Shown in pieces: positions 9,193-17,555 of a DNA stretch of 64,000 nucleotides. How positions within the stretch are numbered: the first letter of the stretch is position 1; each line of letters opens with the position of its first letter. The translations under genes were made by a program, and so were the position numbers. The stretch spans positions 1 to 64,000 of the forward strand of contig NZ_MXPU01000016.1 in NCBI RefSeq assembly GCF_002204185.1, given 5' to 3'. This DNA is from Rhizobium esperanzae (lineage in GTDB: Bacteria > Pseudomonadota > Alphaproteobacteria > Rhizobiales > Rhizobiaceae). The notes beneath the pieces were generated by a model. It saw only the letters and a list, made by a program, of their open reading frames with translations, was not told the origin of the DNA and made no database searches.

Positions 9193-10614
9193 ATGCCCGA
9201 GGCTTCTTTCTTCACCGACATGCTGCAAAGCATCACGGATCACGGTCGCCAGCTTTTGTTTTCCGGCTCACGCAACACGCAGGCCGCCGCCAAAGCCGAT
9301 CTTCAGACCCTCTGTGAAATGCTCCTGTCGAGCCGGGGTGAAGCATCTGGCATAGCCCTTGCTGCCGAAATACTCGATCGCTGGGGCGCGCTCGAGAGCG
9401 AGGATGCGCAGAAATTCTTTCATATGCTTCATGAGAAATTCGGGCCTGATGCAAGCAAGCTCGACCAAGCGATTGAAAATTACCGCACGGACAAGAGCTC
9501 CGCCGCGGTCATTGCGCTCCACCGGGCAGCCGAGCCGCGGCGCCAGGAACTGCTGCGCCGGTTGAACCATGCGCCGAACGGCACCGCCAGGCTGGTGCGG
9601 ATGCGTCAGCAGCTGCTTGCTTCCGAAAACCGATCCGAAGCCTATCACGCGGTGGACGCCGACTTCACGCATCTGTTCGGTTCCTGGTTCAATCGCGGCT
9701 TTCTGACGCTGCGGCCCATAGACTGGACGACGCCGGCCTATATTCTCGAAAAGATCATCGAATACGAGGCCGTGCACGAGATCGCTGGCTGGGAGGAGTT
9801 GCGCCGTCGTCTGGCGCCGGCCGACCGTCGCTGCTTTGCCTTTTTTCACCCTCGACTGGCCGACGAGCCGCTGGTCTTCGTCGAGGTAGCGCTCACCCGA
9901 TCCGTGCCGAAGGCGATCGCAGATGTGCTCGACGAGGGGAGGGAGCAGATCAATGCCGACGAGGCGACGACGGCCGTCTTCTATTCGATCTCCAACTGTC
10001 AGGACGGCTTGCGCGGCATCTCCTTCGGCAATTTCCTGATCAAGCAGGTCGTCGAAGATCTGCGCAAGGATCTGCCGGGCCTCAAGAATTTCGTGACGCT
10101 GTCGCCCGTCCCGGGCTTTGCCCGCTGGCTCGCCAAGGTGCGCGCGACCGGCGATCGGTCCCTATCCCAAGCGGCGTTGGAAACACTGACCATGCTCGAC
10201 GATCCGAACTGGCCGGGCAGCGAGAGCAGCGCCGAAGAAGTGAAGCGCGTGCTGCTGCCGCTTGCGGCCCGCTACTTCCTGACCGAACGCACACCGGAGG
10301 GCCGCCCCGTCGATGCCGTCGCCCGCTTCCATCTCGGCAACGGCGCCCGGCTCGAAAGGGTGAATTTTCTCGGCGACCGCTCGCCCAAGGCGCTCCAGCA
10401 GGCGCACGGTCTGATGGTCAACTATCTCTACAAGCTCGACGACATCGTGGCCAACCACGAGGCCTTGGCGCAGCGCGGCGAAGTCATCGCCTCGCCCGCC
10501 GTCAAAAGCATGCTCAGCCAGAGCGACGAAGGCCGCCGTGGCGGCAATGGCCAGCAAGGTTCTCGAGCATTCGCGCAACTGATGAATTCCACGCTTGGAG
10601 GAGGGCGAAAGTGA
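9193..10614 (+). CDS. matA: Malonyl-CoA decarboxylase
   Basis: The enzyme converts malonyl-CoA to acetyl-CoA and CO2, completing malonate use after MatB. The 473-residue protein has the MCD helical N-terminus and a GNAT-like C-terminal catalytic domain with the conserved FVTLSPVPGFARWL serine region and the FHLGNGARLERVNFLGD histidine region. ATG 9193 is chosen because GAGGAG lies six bases upstream; longer in-frame starts lack this and would run into the operator region. It overlaps matB. Confidence 0.96.
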   Translation: MPEASFFTDMLQSITDHGRQLLFSGSRNTQAAAKADLQTLCEMLLSSRGEASGIALAAEILDRWGALESEDAQKFFHMLHEKFGPDASKLDQAIENYRTDKSSAAVIALHRAAEPRRQELLRRLNHAPNGTARLVRMRQQLLASENRSEAYHAVDADFTHLFGSWFNRGFLTLRPIDWTTPAYILEKIIEYEAVHEIAGWEELRRRLAPADRRCFAFFHPRLADEPLVFVEVALTRSVPKAIADVLDEGREQINADEATTAVFYSISNCQDGLRGISFGNFLIKQVVEDLRKDLPGLKNFVTLSPVPGFARWLAKVRATGDRSLSQAALETLTMLDDPNWPGSESSAEEVKRVLLPLAARYFLTERTPEGRPVDAVARFHLGNGARLERVNFLGDRSPKALQQAHGLMVNYLYKLDDIVANHEALAQRGEVIASPAVKSMLSQSDEGRRGGNGQQGSRAFAQLMNSTLGGGRK

Positions 10615-12125
10615 GCAACCATCTTTTCGACGCCATGCGGGCGGCTGCGCCCGCTGACGCACCGTTCATGCGGACCGGCAGCGGGCAGACATGGAGCTAT
10701 GGCGACGCCTTCGCTCTTTCCGGCCGCATTGCCGGCGCGATGGACACGCTCGGCATTCGACCCGGCGACCGGGTTGCGGTGCAGGTCGAAAAAAGCGCCG
10801 AGGCATTGATCCTCTATCTCGCCTGTGTTCGAAGCGGCGCCGTCTACCTGCCGCTCAACACCGCCTATACGCTGGCCGAGCTCGATTACTTCATCGGCGA
10901 CGCCGAGCCGCGTCTGGTGGTCGTTGCCTCGGGCGCTCGCGAAGGCGTCGAGACGATCGCCAAACGTCACGGCGCGATCGTCGAAACGCTCGACGCCGAT
11001 GGCAGCGGCTCGTTGCTCGATCTGGCGCGCGACGAGCCGGCCGACTTTGTCGACGCTTCGCGCTCCGCCGATGATCTGGCCGCGATCCTCTACACCTCGG
11101 GAACGACGGGACGCTCCAAAGGGGCGATGCTCACCCATGGCAATCTGCTGTCGAACGCCCTGACCTTGCGGGACTACTGGCGCGTTACCGCCGAAGACCG
11201 GCTGATCCATGCCTTGCCTATCTTCCATACGCATGGGCTGTTCGTCGCCACCAACGTGACGCTGCTCGCCGGCGCCTCGATGTTCCTGCTGTCGAAATTC
11301 GACGCCGACGAGGTCATTTCCCTGATGCCGCAGGCAACGATGCTGATGGGCGTGCCGACCTTCTACGTGCGCCTCCTGCAAAGCCCGCGCTTCGGCAAGG
11401 AGGCGGCAGCCAACATCCGCCTCTTTATCTCAGGCTCGGCGCCGCTGCTTGCTGAAACACACACCGAGTTCCAGGCCCGGACCGGTCACGCGATTCTCGA
11501 GCGTTACGGCATGACCGAAACCAATATGAACACCTCCAATCCTTACGACGGAAAACGGATTGCCGGAACGGTCGGCTTGCCGCTGCCCGATGTGACGGTG
11601 CGCGTCACCGATCCCGCCACGGGGCAAGTGCTGCCGCCGGAACAGACCGGCATGATCGAGATCAAGGGGCCGAATGTCTTCAAGGGTTATTGGCGCATGC
11701 CGGAAAAGACCGCGGCCGAATTCACCGGCGACGGCTTCTTCATCAGCGGCGATCTCGGCAAGATCGACAGCGACGGCTATGTGCATATTGTCGGCCGCGG
11801 CAAGGACCTGGTGATCTCAGGTGGCTACAACATCTATCCGAAAGAGGTCGAGAGCGAGATCGACCGGATCGAGGGCGTGGTCGAGAGCGCCGTGATCGGC
11901 GTGCCGCATCCCGATTTCGGGGAAGGCGTGACGGCCGTCGTGGTGCGCAAGCCCGGCGCGGCGCTGGATGAAAAGAGCATTGTCAGTGCCCTGCAGGATC
12001 GTCTCGCCCGCTATAAACAGCCCAAACGCATCATCTTCGCCGAGGACCTGCCGCGCAATGCGATGGGCAAGGTCCAGAAGAACATCCTGCGGCAGCAATA
12101 CGCCGATCTCTACACCGGAACGTAA
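10611..12125 (+). CDS. matB: Malonyl-CoA synthetase
   Basis: This ATP-dependent acyl-adenylate-forming enzyme links malonate to CoA. The P-loop-like AMP-binding motif is LYTSGTTGRSKGAMLTHGN, the A5/A8 region is ISGGYNIYPKEVE and the catalytic lysine lies in RNAMGKVQK. The length of 504 residues is standard for the family. The GTG start at 10611 overlaps the matA TGA (GTGA) and follows a strong GGAGGAGGG, so the genes are translationally coupled. Confidence 0.96.
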   Translation: MSNHLFDAMRAAAPADAPFMRTGSGQTWSYGDAFALSGRIAGAMDTLGIRPGDRVAVQVEKSAEALILYLACVRSGAVYLPLNTAYTLAELDYFIGDAEPRLVVVASGAREGVETIAKRHGAIVETLDADGSGSLLDLARDEPADFVDASRSADDLAAILYTSGTTGRSKGAMLTHGNLLSNALTLRDYWRVTAEDRLIHALPIFHTHGLFVATNVTLLAGASMFLLSKFDADEVISLMPQATMLMGVPTFYVRLLQSPRFGKEAAANIRLFISGSAPLLAETHTEFQARTGHAILERYGMTETNMNTSNPYDGKRIAGTVGLPLPDVTVRVTDPATGQVLPPEQTGMIEIKGPNVFKGYWRMPEKTAAEFTGDGFFISGDLGKIDSDGYVHIVGRGKDLVISGGYNIYPKEVESEIDRIEGVVESAVIGVPHPDFGEGVTAVVVRKPGAALDEKSIVSALQDRLARYKQPKRIIFAEDLPRNAMGKVQKNILRQQYADLYTGT

Positions 12126-12218
12126 GACGGCCGCCCTCTGGGAGGAGGGCGAGCGGGTATCCGCATCGATATCGCAAACAGCAACCACGGCGCTGGAGGC
12201 GTCGGAGGGAGGGGAATC

Positions 12219-13568
12219 ATGGGTATTGAAATACTGGCCATAGGCCTGCTCATCGCTATGTTCATCGTTGCGACGATCCAGCCGATCAACATGGGCGCGC
12301 TCGCCTTTGCCGGCGCCTTCGTGCTCGGCTCGATGACCATCGGGATGAAGACCACCGATATTTTTGCCGGCTTCCCGAGCGATCTGTTCCTGACGCTGGT
12401 CGCTGTCACCTACCTCTTCGCCATCGCGCAGATCAACGGCACCATCGACTGGCTGGTCGAATGCGCCGTGCGCCTGGTGCGTGGACGCATCGGCCTGATC
12501 CCCTGGGTGATGTTCCTCGTCGCCGCCGTGATTACCGGTTTCGGCGCGCTTGGGCCGGCTGCGGTCGCCATTCTCGCGCCGGTCGCCTTGAGCTTTGCCA
12601 TCCAGTACCGCATTCACCCGGTCATGATGGGGCTGATGGTGATCCACGGCGCGCAGGCGGGCGGCTTTTCGCCGATCAGCATCTATGGCGGCATCACCAA
12701 CCAGATCGTCGCCAAGGCCGGCCTGCCTTTCGCGCCGACCTCGCTGTTTCTCTCGAGCTTCTTCTTCAACCTCGCGATCGCGGTGCTGGTCTTCTTCGCC
12801 TTCGGCGGCGCAAAAGTCATGAAGCACGCGCCGGCAACATCACCTGGCCCCTTGCCCGAACTGCATCCCGAGGGCGTGTCGGCGTCGATCAGGGGCCACG
12901 GCGGCACGCCGGCAAAGCCGATCCGGGAGCATGCCTACGGCACGGCGGCCGATACCGCTGCGACACTGCGTCTGAACAATGAGAGAATTACCACCCTGAT
13001 CGGCCTAACGGCGCTCGGCATCGGCGCCCTGGTTTTCAAGTTCAATGTCGGCCTCGTCGCCATGACCGTCGCCGTCGCCCTCGCGCTGCTGTCGCCGAAA
13101 ACCCAGAAGGCGGCAATCGACAAGGTCAGCTGGTCGACCGTGCTGCTGATAGCAGGCATCATCACCTATGTCGGCGTCATGGAGAAGGCGGGTACCGTCG
13201 ATTACGTGGCGAACGGCATATCCAGCCTGGGCATGCCGCTGCTGGTGGCGCTCCTGCTTTGCTTCACCGGCGCCATCGTCTCGGCCTTCGCATCCTCGAC
13301 CGCGCTGCTCGGCGCCATCATCCCGCTGGCCGTCCCCTTCCTCATGCAGGGCCATGTCAGCGCCATCGGCGTCGTCGCCGCCATCGCCATCTCGACGACG
13401 ATCGTCGATACCAGCCCATTCTCCACCAATGGTGCGCTGGTGGTTGCCAATGCGCCGGATGAAAGGCGGGAGCAGGTCCTCAAACAGCTGCTGATCTACA
13501 GCGCACTGATTGCCATCATCGGCCCGATCGTCGCCTGGCTGGTGTTCGTCGTGCCGGGGCTGGTTTGA
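12219..13568 (+). CDS. matC: Malonate (dicarboxylate) transporter
   Basis: This inner-membrane carrier of 449 residues has about 11-12 hydrophobic segments and the MatC N-terminal domain (INMGALAFAGAFVLG, then GFPSDLFLTLVAVTYLF). Repeated motifs FGALGPAAVA and STTIVDTSPFSTNGALVVAN match ion-transporter (IT) superfamily carriers. A hydrophilic loop at about residues 205-260 divides the two halves. GGAGGGAGGGG precedes the ATG. It is the last gene of the mat operon, 93 bases after matB. Confidence 0.94.
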   Translation: MGIEILAIGLLIAMFIVATIQPINMGALAFAGAFVLGSMTIGMKTTDIFAGFPSDLFLTLVAVTYLFAIAQINGTIDWLVECAVRLVRGRIGLIPWVMFLVAAVITGFGALGPAAVAILAPVALSFAIQYRIHPVMMGLMVIHGAQAGGFSPISIYGGITNQIVAKAGLPFAPTSLFLSSFFFNLAIAVLVFFAFGGAKVMKHAPATSPGPLPELHPEGVSASIRGHGGTPAKPIREHAYGTAADTAATLRLNNERITTLIGLTALGIGALVFKFNVGLVAMTVAVALALLSPKTQKAAIDKVSWSTVLLIAGIITYVGVMEKAGTVDYVANGISSLGMPLLVALLLCFTGAIVSAFASSTALLGAIIPLAVPFLMQGHVSAIGVVAAIAISTTIVDTSPFSTNGALVVANAPDERREQVLKQLLIYSALIAIIGPIVAWLVFVVPGLV

Positions 13569-13593
13569 CGAGGAGCCGGTGAACCCCTCGCTT

Positions 13594-13619
13594 CCGCCGT
13601 GGGCCATTGCCCGCGGCGG
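13594..13619 (+). terminator. Hairpin after matC
   Basis: An 11-bp stem (CCGCCGTGGGC pairing with GCCCGCGGCGG, one G-U pair) with a CATT loop begins 25 bases after the matC stop. No T-run follows, so it may act as an mRNA 3' end or a Rho-assisted terminator. The remaining 220 bases up to the next gene are comparatively AT-rich and hold nothing else I can name. Confidence 0.55.
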
Positions 13620-13841
13620 TCAAAGCATTGACACGGTGGGAGAGGCATTCCGAGTTCCAAGCTGAGGTCGAAGGCGTCAACCGCAAAGATCTAATGCCGG
13701 CGGAGCTATAACGTGCTGTGGTTGTAGTATTGATCGCTTCACGAAATAGAGAAGATGTCGTTAATTCGAATTTTGTTGCAATTGCGAAGGCGAGGCTATT
13801 CAATATTCGAAGATGCTTTCATTCTGCGATGTTGAAATTTG

Positions 13842-14948
13842 ATGATGATTCAATCGACGGACGCCTCATCTATTCTGATCGATATGATTTATGGAAGTCT
13901 CTTCGGAGAGTGCAGCTGGCAGGATTTCCTGGATCGCCTTGCACAGACGTCGCCGGGCGGCAAGGCCGCGCTTCACTACCATGACCTGGCCTCTTCGGTT
14001 GCCCATGTTCCCTTCATGTCAGGATTTTCGCAGTCCGAGATCGATCAGTTCACCAGCCACTTTGGCTCGGTCAATCCCTGGATTCCGAAACTGGATCTCG
14101 TGCCGGTTGGCCAGGGCATCTGCGGCGACGAGATCGTTCCGCGCGCGGAGCTGATCAGATCGGAATTTTACAATGACTGGCTGAAGCGGCAGGCCGGATG
14201 CGAGACGAGCATTGGCGTCTCGATCATTCGCGAGGAAAACCGCACCTTCATCCTGTCGACCTCGACGTCGTCAGCCGACCCCGATCTCAACAGCGAGGCG
14301 GCCAAGCTTTACACGCAGCTCGCGCCGCATCTGAAGAGGGCCTTCGATTTCATCCGCAAGCGCGATCTCTTCGCGCCGCACGAGCAGGTAGCGCAGACCC
14401 TGTTCGACAGCATCGGCGTCGGATTGATCTATGTCTCGGAGCAACGAAAAGCCCGTCGCTGGAATAAAAGCGCAGAGGCATTGTTGGCCGCCGGCGTGCC
14501 TGCTCGGATCGCCGCGGACGGCACGCTCGCACTTCAATGCGAGAAGACGGCTTCGGTTCTCGAATTCCTGACCTCCAGAACCGGTGTGCAGACCAAACCG
14601 CACACGGCAATCGTCAAGGGCGGGAACCAGGACAATTATCGCATCACCCTCTTCCGGCTACACTCCGATACATTCATAGAGTTCCTGGAGGGGCCGACCG
14701 TGGCGGTGATCGTCGAGCCGATGGTGGCGACGCCGCTCAACGAGCGGCGCGATTTGCTGATGCAGCTTTATAAGCTGACGGCAACGGAAATCAGGATCGC
14801 GTCGAGCATTGTATCGGGGCAATCGCCCAGAGAAGTGGCGATGGCCGACGATATCAGCTACGAGACCGTCAGAACCCACCTGAGAAACATCTATGCCAAG
14901 CTCGGGGTCAATTCCCGGGTCCGCCTGGTGTCGCTGCTGATGCGGTGA
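13842..14948 (+). CDS. LuxR-type helix-turn-helix transcriptional regulator
   Basis: The 368-residue protein has a C-terminal LuxR/FixJ-type DNA-binding domain: LTATEIRIASSIVSGQSPREVAM, then ISYETVRTHLRNIYAKLGVNSR. The N-terminal 300 residues look like two sensory alpha/beta segments and lack both a receiver domain and the usual autoinducer-domain signature, so the ligand is unknown. TTG 13839, ATG 13842 and ATG 13845 are all possible starts without a clear ribosome-binding site. Its AT-rich upstream region and solitary position suggest an acquired or independently expressed regulator. Confidence 0.85.
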   Translation: MMIQSTDASSILIDMIYGSLFGECSWQDFLDRLAQTSPGGKAALHYHDLASSVAHVPFMSGFSQSEIDQFTSHFGSVNPWIPKLDLVPVGQGICGDEIVPRAELIRSEFYNDWLKRQAGCETSIGVSIIREENRTFILSTSTSSADPDLNSEAAKLYTQLAPHLKRAFDFIRKRDLFAPHEQVAQTLFDSIGVGLIYVSEQRKARRWNKSAEALLAAGVPARIAADGTLALQCEKTASVLEFLTSRTGVQTKPHTAIVKGGNQDNYRITLFRLHSDTFIEFLEGPTVAVIVEPMVATPLNERRDLLMQLYKLTATEIRIASSIVSGQSPREVAMADDISYETVRTHLRNIYAKLGVNSRVRLVSLLMR

Positions 14949-14997
14949 ATTCTCGAGGCGCAAGCCCGGTCTTCATCCGTGTGCGGGATCGCCAGCC

Positions 14998-15384
14998 TCA
15001 ATATTCCGAACCGCTGCTGTTGTTCAGATCGTGACGCTCCGTCCCCTTTAGCGGCGGATTGAAGATGCTGACCAGGATGAGATCCTCGTCCTTGCCACCC
15101 CGCAAATAATGGCGATCATGTTGGTCGAGAACGTAGATGTCGCCGACGCGGATGGGAAAGACATTGCCATCCATATCCTCGACTTCGCCTTCTCCCTGAA
15201 TGCAATAGCAGGCTTCCAGATGGTTGCGGTACTGCAGCAGCGCTTGCGTGTTGGCGCGAACGACAGTGTGGCAGACCGTAAACCCCATGCCGTCATCCCG
15301 CGTCAGCAGACGATGGCTCGTGCCATTGCCCCAATCGACGAAACGCTCGGTCTGCTCCACGTCTTTCAGGCTTCTCACAAACAT
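14998..15384 (-). CDS. ectC: Ectoine synthase homologue (orphan EctC)
   Basis: This is a 128-residue single-cupin protein. The motifs LLTRDDGMGFTVCHTVV, YRNHLEACYCIQGEGEVEDMDG, VLDQHDRHYLRGG and FNPPLKGTERHD line up with EctC, which closes N-gamma-acetyldiaminobutyrate into ectoine. ATG 15384 follows GAGGAG by about seven bases. No ectA, ectB or ask gene is within the window, so it cannot make ectoine here unless partners lie elsewhere. It diverges from the LysR gene, its likely regulator. Confidence 0.88.
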   Translation of the reverse strand: MFVRSLKDVEQTERFVDWGNGTSHRLLTRDDGMGFTVCHTVVRANTQALLQYRNHLEACYCIQGEGEVEDMDGNVFPIRVGDIYVLDQHDRHYLRGGKDEDLILVSIFNPPLKGTERHDLNNSSGSEY

Positions 15385-15545
15385 GTTCTTCTCCTCGAAA
15401 ATGGCGGAGATGGTTCGATCTCCATGATCCATTAGGGCCTGAAATCTACGCTTCGTTCAAATGATCTAAATTGCGCAAACTGTTAGGATAATTTACGTGT
15501 TTTCTCCTGGGTTTGATGTGGGCAAAGGAGTCGATCCCGGCTCTC

Positions 15546-16445
15546 ATGGAATCCAAACATATGCAGCTGCCGCCGCTGAACGCATTGAGGGCCTTCGAAG
15601 CGACAGCCCGGCTGATGAGCCTGTCAAAAGCCGGAGACGAGCTGCATGTGACCCACGCCGCGATCAGCCACCAAATCAAACATCTGGAGACGTGGCTGGG
15701 GCGCAAGCTGCTCCAAAAATCCGGACGCGGCGTTGCGCTAACGCCAGCAGGTGCCGAATATTATCTGGCCGTCTCCGGCTCATTGGCAGCCATCGCCCAC
15801 GCAACGGGCAATATGCGCCGAGACCACAATATGCGCTCGATCACCGTCGGCTGCATTCCTTCGATCGCGTCGCGCTGGCTGGTTCCCGCGCTTCCGTCTT
15901 TCCGGGAGAGTGATCCCGACCTTGACGTCAGGATCGTCTATGCAAGAGCGGAAGAACGCTTCGATGACGAAAGCCTGGATGTTCTCATCACCATGGGGGA
16001 AGACCTGTCGGAAGGGCGGGAGAGCAGGCTGCTATTCTCCCGGCGCAACCAGCCGGTGGCGAGCGTCCATTATCTGGCAAAGCGGAATTGGGCTATCGAG
16101 AACGTTCCCTTTGCCACGGCCGACCTCCTGCATGACGAATCCATGGACGGCTGGAGAGAATGGTTCCGCAAGGCCGAGATAAAGCCAGCCGCGCCGATCC
16201 GCGGGCCGATCTTTCAGGACTTCAACATCCTTGCCACGGCAGTGATCGCCGGCCATGGGATCGCTCTATGTCCTGTCGAGGTGTTTCGGCGAGAGATCGA
16301 ACGCGGCGACCTCGTCGTGCTTTCGGATATCTCCACGGCCGAGACCCAGGGATATTACCTGATCACCAGCTCCTCGGCGAAGAAGCCGGTGCGTCGTTTC
16401 GCGGAATGGTTCATGAAGGAATGCCAAGCCGTTGGACTGCGGTAG
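15546..16445 (+). CDS. LysR-family regulator (GcvA-like)
   Basis: The N-terminal winged helix begins PPLNALRAFEATARLMSLSK and continues with VTHAAISHQIKHLETWLGRKL, as in GcvA/AmpR-type LysR proteins. A periplasmic-binding-protein-like effector domain follows from about residue 90. ATG 15546 is a compromise; ATG 15516 and ATG 15561 are also in frame, and AGGAG at 15526-15530 sits awkwardly between them. Its start faces the ectC start across about 160 bases, the usual arrangement for a LysR protein and its target. Confidence 0.88.
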   Translation: MESKHMQLPPLNALRAFEATARLMSLSKAGDELHVTHAAISHQIKHLETWLGRKLLQKSGRGVALTPAGAEYYLAVSGSLAAIAHATGNMRRDHNMRSITVGCIPSIASRWLVPALPSFRESDPDLDVRIVYARAEERFDDESLDVLITMGEDLSEGRESRLLFSRRNQPVASVHYLAKRNWAIENVPFATADLLHDESMDGWREWFRKAEIKPAAPIRGPIFQDFNILATAVIAGHGIALCPVEVFRREIERGDLVVLSDISTAETQGYYLITSSSAKKPVRRFAEWFMKECQAVGLR

Positions 16446-16556
16446 AACCGTGCGGAGATGGACGCTGAAGGCGAAATGCTCGGGAGGAGCGATCGGCACA
16501 AACGCGGATCAAGGTGCGCGCTTGTTCGAAACGGCCCTTGATGCTAGGAAAAGTGC

Positions 16557-16607
16557 ATGGACAAAACCGTGATCAGCACTTTCGTGATGATGATGCCGCG
16601 CTCATAG
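16557..16607 (+). CDS. Putative 16-residue leader peptide
   Basis: A tiny frame encodes MDKTVISTFVMMMPRS and ends in TAG. AGGAA at 16546-16550 lies exactly six bases before the ATG, a better site than many real genes here. It is followed immediately by alternative RNA hairpins and an intrinsic terminator (next entry). Three consecutive ATG codons near its end could be control codons. I do not recognise this peptide from a described attenuator. Confidence 0.5.
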   Translation: MDKTVISTFVMMMPRS

Positions 16608-16664
16608 CGTGGCGGGTTTCGTGCGTCCATAATGCACCAGCGACCGCCCTCGAGGCGGTCTTTT
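16595..16664 (+). promoter_or_regulatory. Candidate transcription attenuator
   Basis: Three mutually exclusive stems can be drawn. Stem 1:2 pairs GCCGCGCT (16595-16602) with AGCGTGGC (16606-16613) over the leader stop codon. Stem 2:3 pairs GGCGG (16611-16615) with CCGCC (16644-16648), supported inside by GTGC/GCAC. Stem 3:4 pairs GACCGCC (16642-16648) with GGCGGTC (16654-16660), followed by TTTT, an intrinsic terminator. This is classical ribosome-mediated attenuator architecture. No convincing structural gene follows for about 450 bases. Confidence 0.5.
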
Positions 16665-17073
16665 CATGGGTCGATCCGTCTCGCCGGCAAAACTCCGGAA
16701 GGCCGAACGGCGGCCGCTGCCCGTCTTGGCGCCAGCCTGGCGGAACAGGTATACGGCCTCGCCATCATTGCCCGTTGCCTCCTGCCGTTCCTGCCGGGCT
16801 CGGCCGCAGTGCTGCATGCCAGGCTCGGAATACCGTCTCCTCGCCTCTATCGGGATCCGTTGATCGTGGATGGGGTCAAAGCCGCCCCGCAAGCCGTCCT
16901 CTTTCCCCGAAGAACCGCCGCGTGACGGCCGCAGTCCAGACAAAATACTCTGCGCTGTAAACTTCGGCAGCGCAGAGGAGGGCCTCAAGTGACAAGGAGA
17001 GGTTTTCCAGCAAGTCATGAAACTTTCATATTGAGGCCATTGCGAAAACCAAAGAATAGTCTACACTTTTTGT
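16665..17073. other. Gene-poor stretch with a long perfect stem-loop
   Basis: I see no convincing gene here on either strand; the open frames lack ribosome-binding sites and family motifs. The main structure is a perfect 10-bp inverted repeat, CTCTGCGCTG at 16948-16957 and CAGCGCAGAG at 16968-16977, with a 10-base loop and no T-tract. It may be part of a small RNA or the remnant of a deleted gene that the upstream attenuator served. Confidence 0.4.
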
Positions 17074-17092
17074 CAGGAAACAAGATTTCCTG
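17074..17092. promoter_or_regulatory. Inverted repeat upstream of the small-protein gene
   Basis: CAGGAAA (17074-17080) and TTTCCTG (17086-17092) form a perfect 7-bp inverted repeat with a 5-base centre, 22 bases before the TTG start at 17114. It could be an operator or a 5' leader hairpin; the sequence does not distinguish these. Confidence 0.35.
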
Positions 17093-17113
17093 AAGCAAAC
17101 GAAAGGAAACTGA

Positions 17114-17326
17114 TTGGATTCTTATCTTCTGACGACCATGCTCGTCGCTGGTGTCCTGGCCTTTGCCCTCACGGCGGTAAGAGCAGGGACAACCACCCAG
17201 ACCACCGCAAACACCAGGCGCAGTCCGGATTCAGGTGGCGATGGCGGAATTGGGATCGAGGTCTCTGATGACGGGGGCTGCGATGGCGGCGACGGAGGTG
17301 GCGGGGACGGAGGTGGAGGAGACTAG
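17114..17326 (+). CDS. Small Gly/Asp-rich exported or membrane-anchored protein
   Basis: This is a 70-residue protein with no recognised family. A hydrophobic segment of about 18 residues near the N-terminus (TTMLVAGVLAFALTAV) would act as a signal anchor or signal peptide. The C-terminal third is almost only Gly, Asp and Ser with one Cys (DDGGCDGGDGGGGDGGGGD). The TTG start is supported by AAGGA six bases upstream; ATG 17138 is the alternative. It has its own terminator at 17355-17375, so it is probably monocistronic. The acidic Gly-rich tail might bind cations, which is a guess. Confidence 0.6.
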   Translation: MDSYLLTTMLVAGVLAFALTAVRAGTTTQTTANTRRSPDSGGDGGIGIEVSDDGGCDGGDGGGGDGGGGD

Positions 17327-17354
17327 ATCAAACGGAAATCGATAGAATCCCCCG

Positions 17355-17375
17355 ACCGCCTCAAGGCGGTTTTTT
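17355..17375 (+). terminator. Intrinsic terminator after the small Gly/Asp-rich gene
   Basis: ACCGCC and GGCGGT form a 6-bp stem with a TCAA loop, directly followed by five more T residues. It lies 29 bases after the TAG stop. Confidence 0.85.
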
Positions 17376-17555
17376 GTTGCCCGAACAACACTACAAGCCC
17401 GGAATCTCAGACCCGCGCGGAGATTGCAGAACTGATCTGACGGGCTGATAGACGAGCGAATCCGGCACGCAATTCAATTTTGGGGTCGTCGCAGCAAACA
17501 TGTGCCCTATCTCAGTCGGGTCGGCGCTGGGGCGAAGGTGTTGGAGACAATCAAT

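Noticed and set aside
16632..16925. 98-codon plus-strand frame after the attenuator, considered as its target gene
   Set aside because: It starts upstream of the terminator hairpin, has no ribosome-binding site and its translation matches nothing recognisable.
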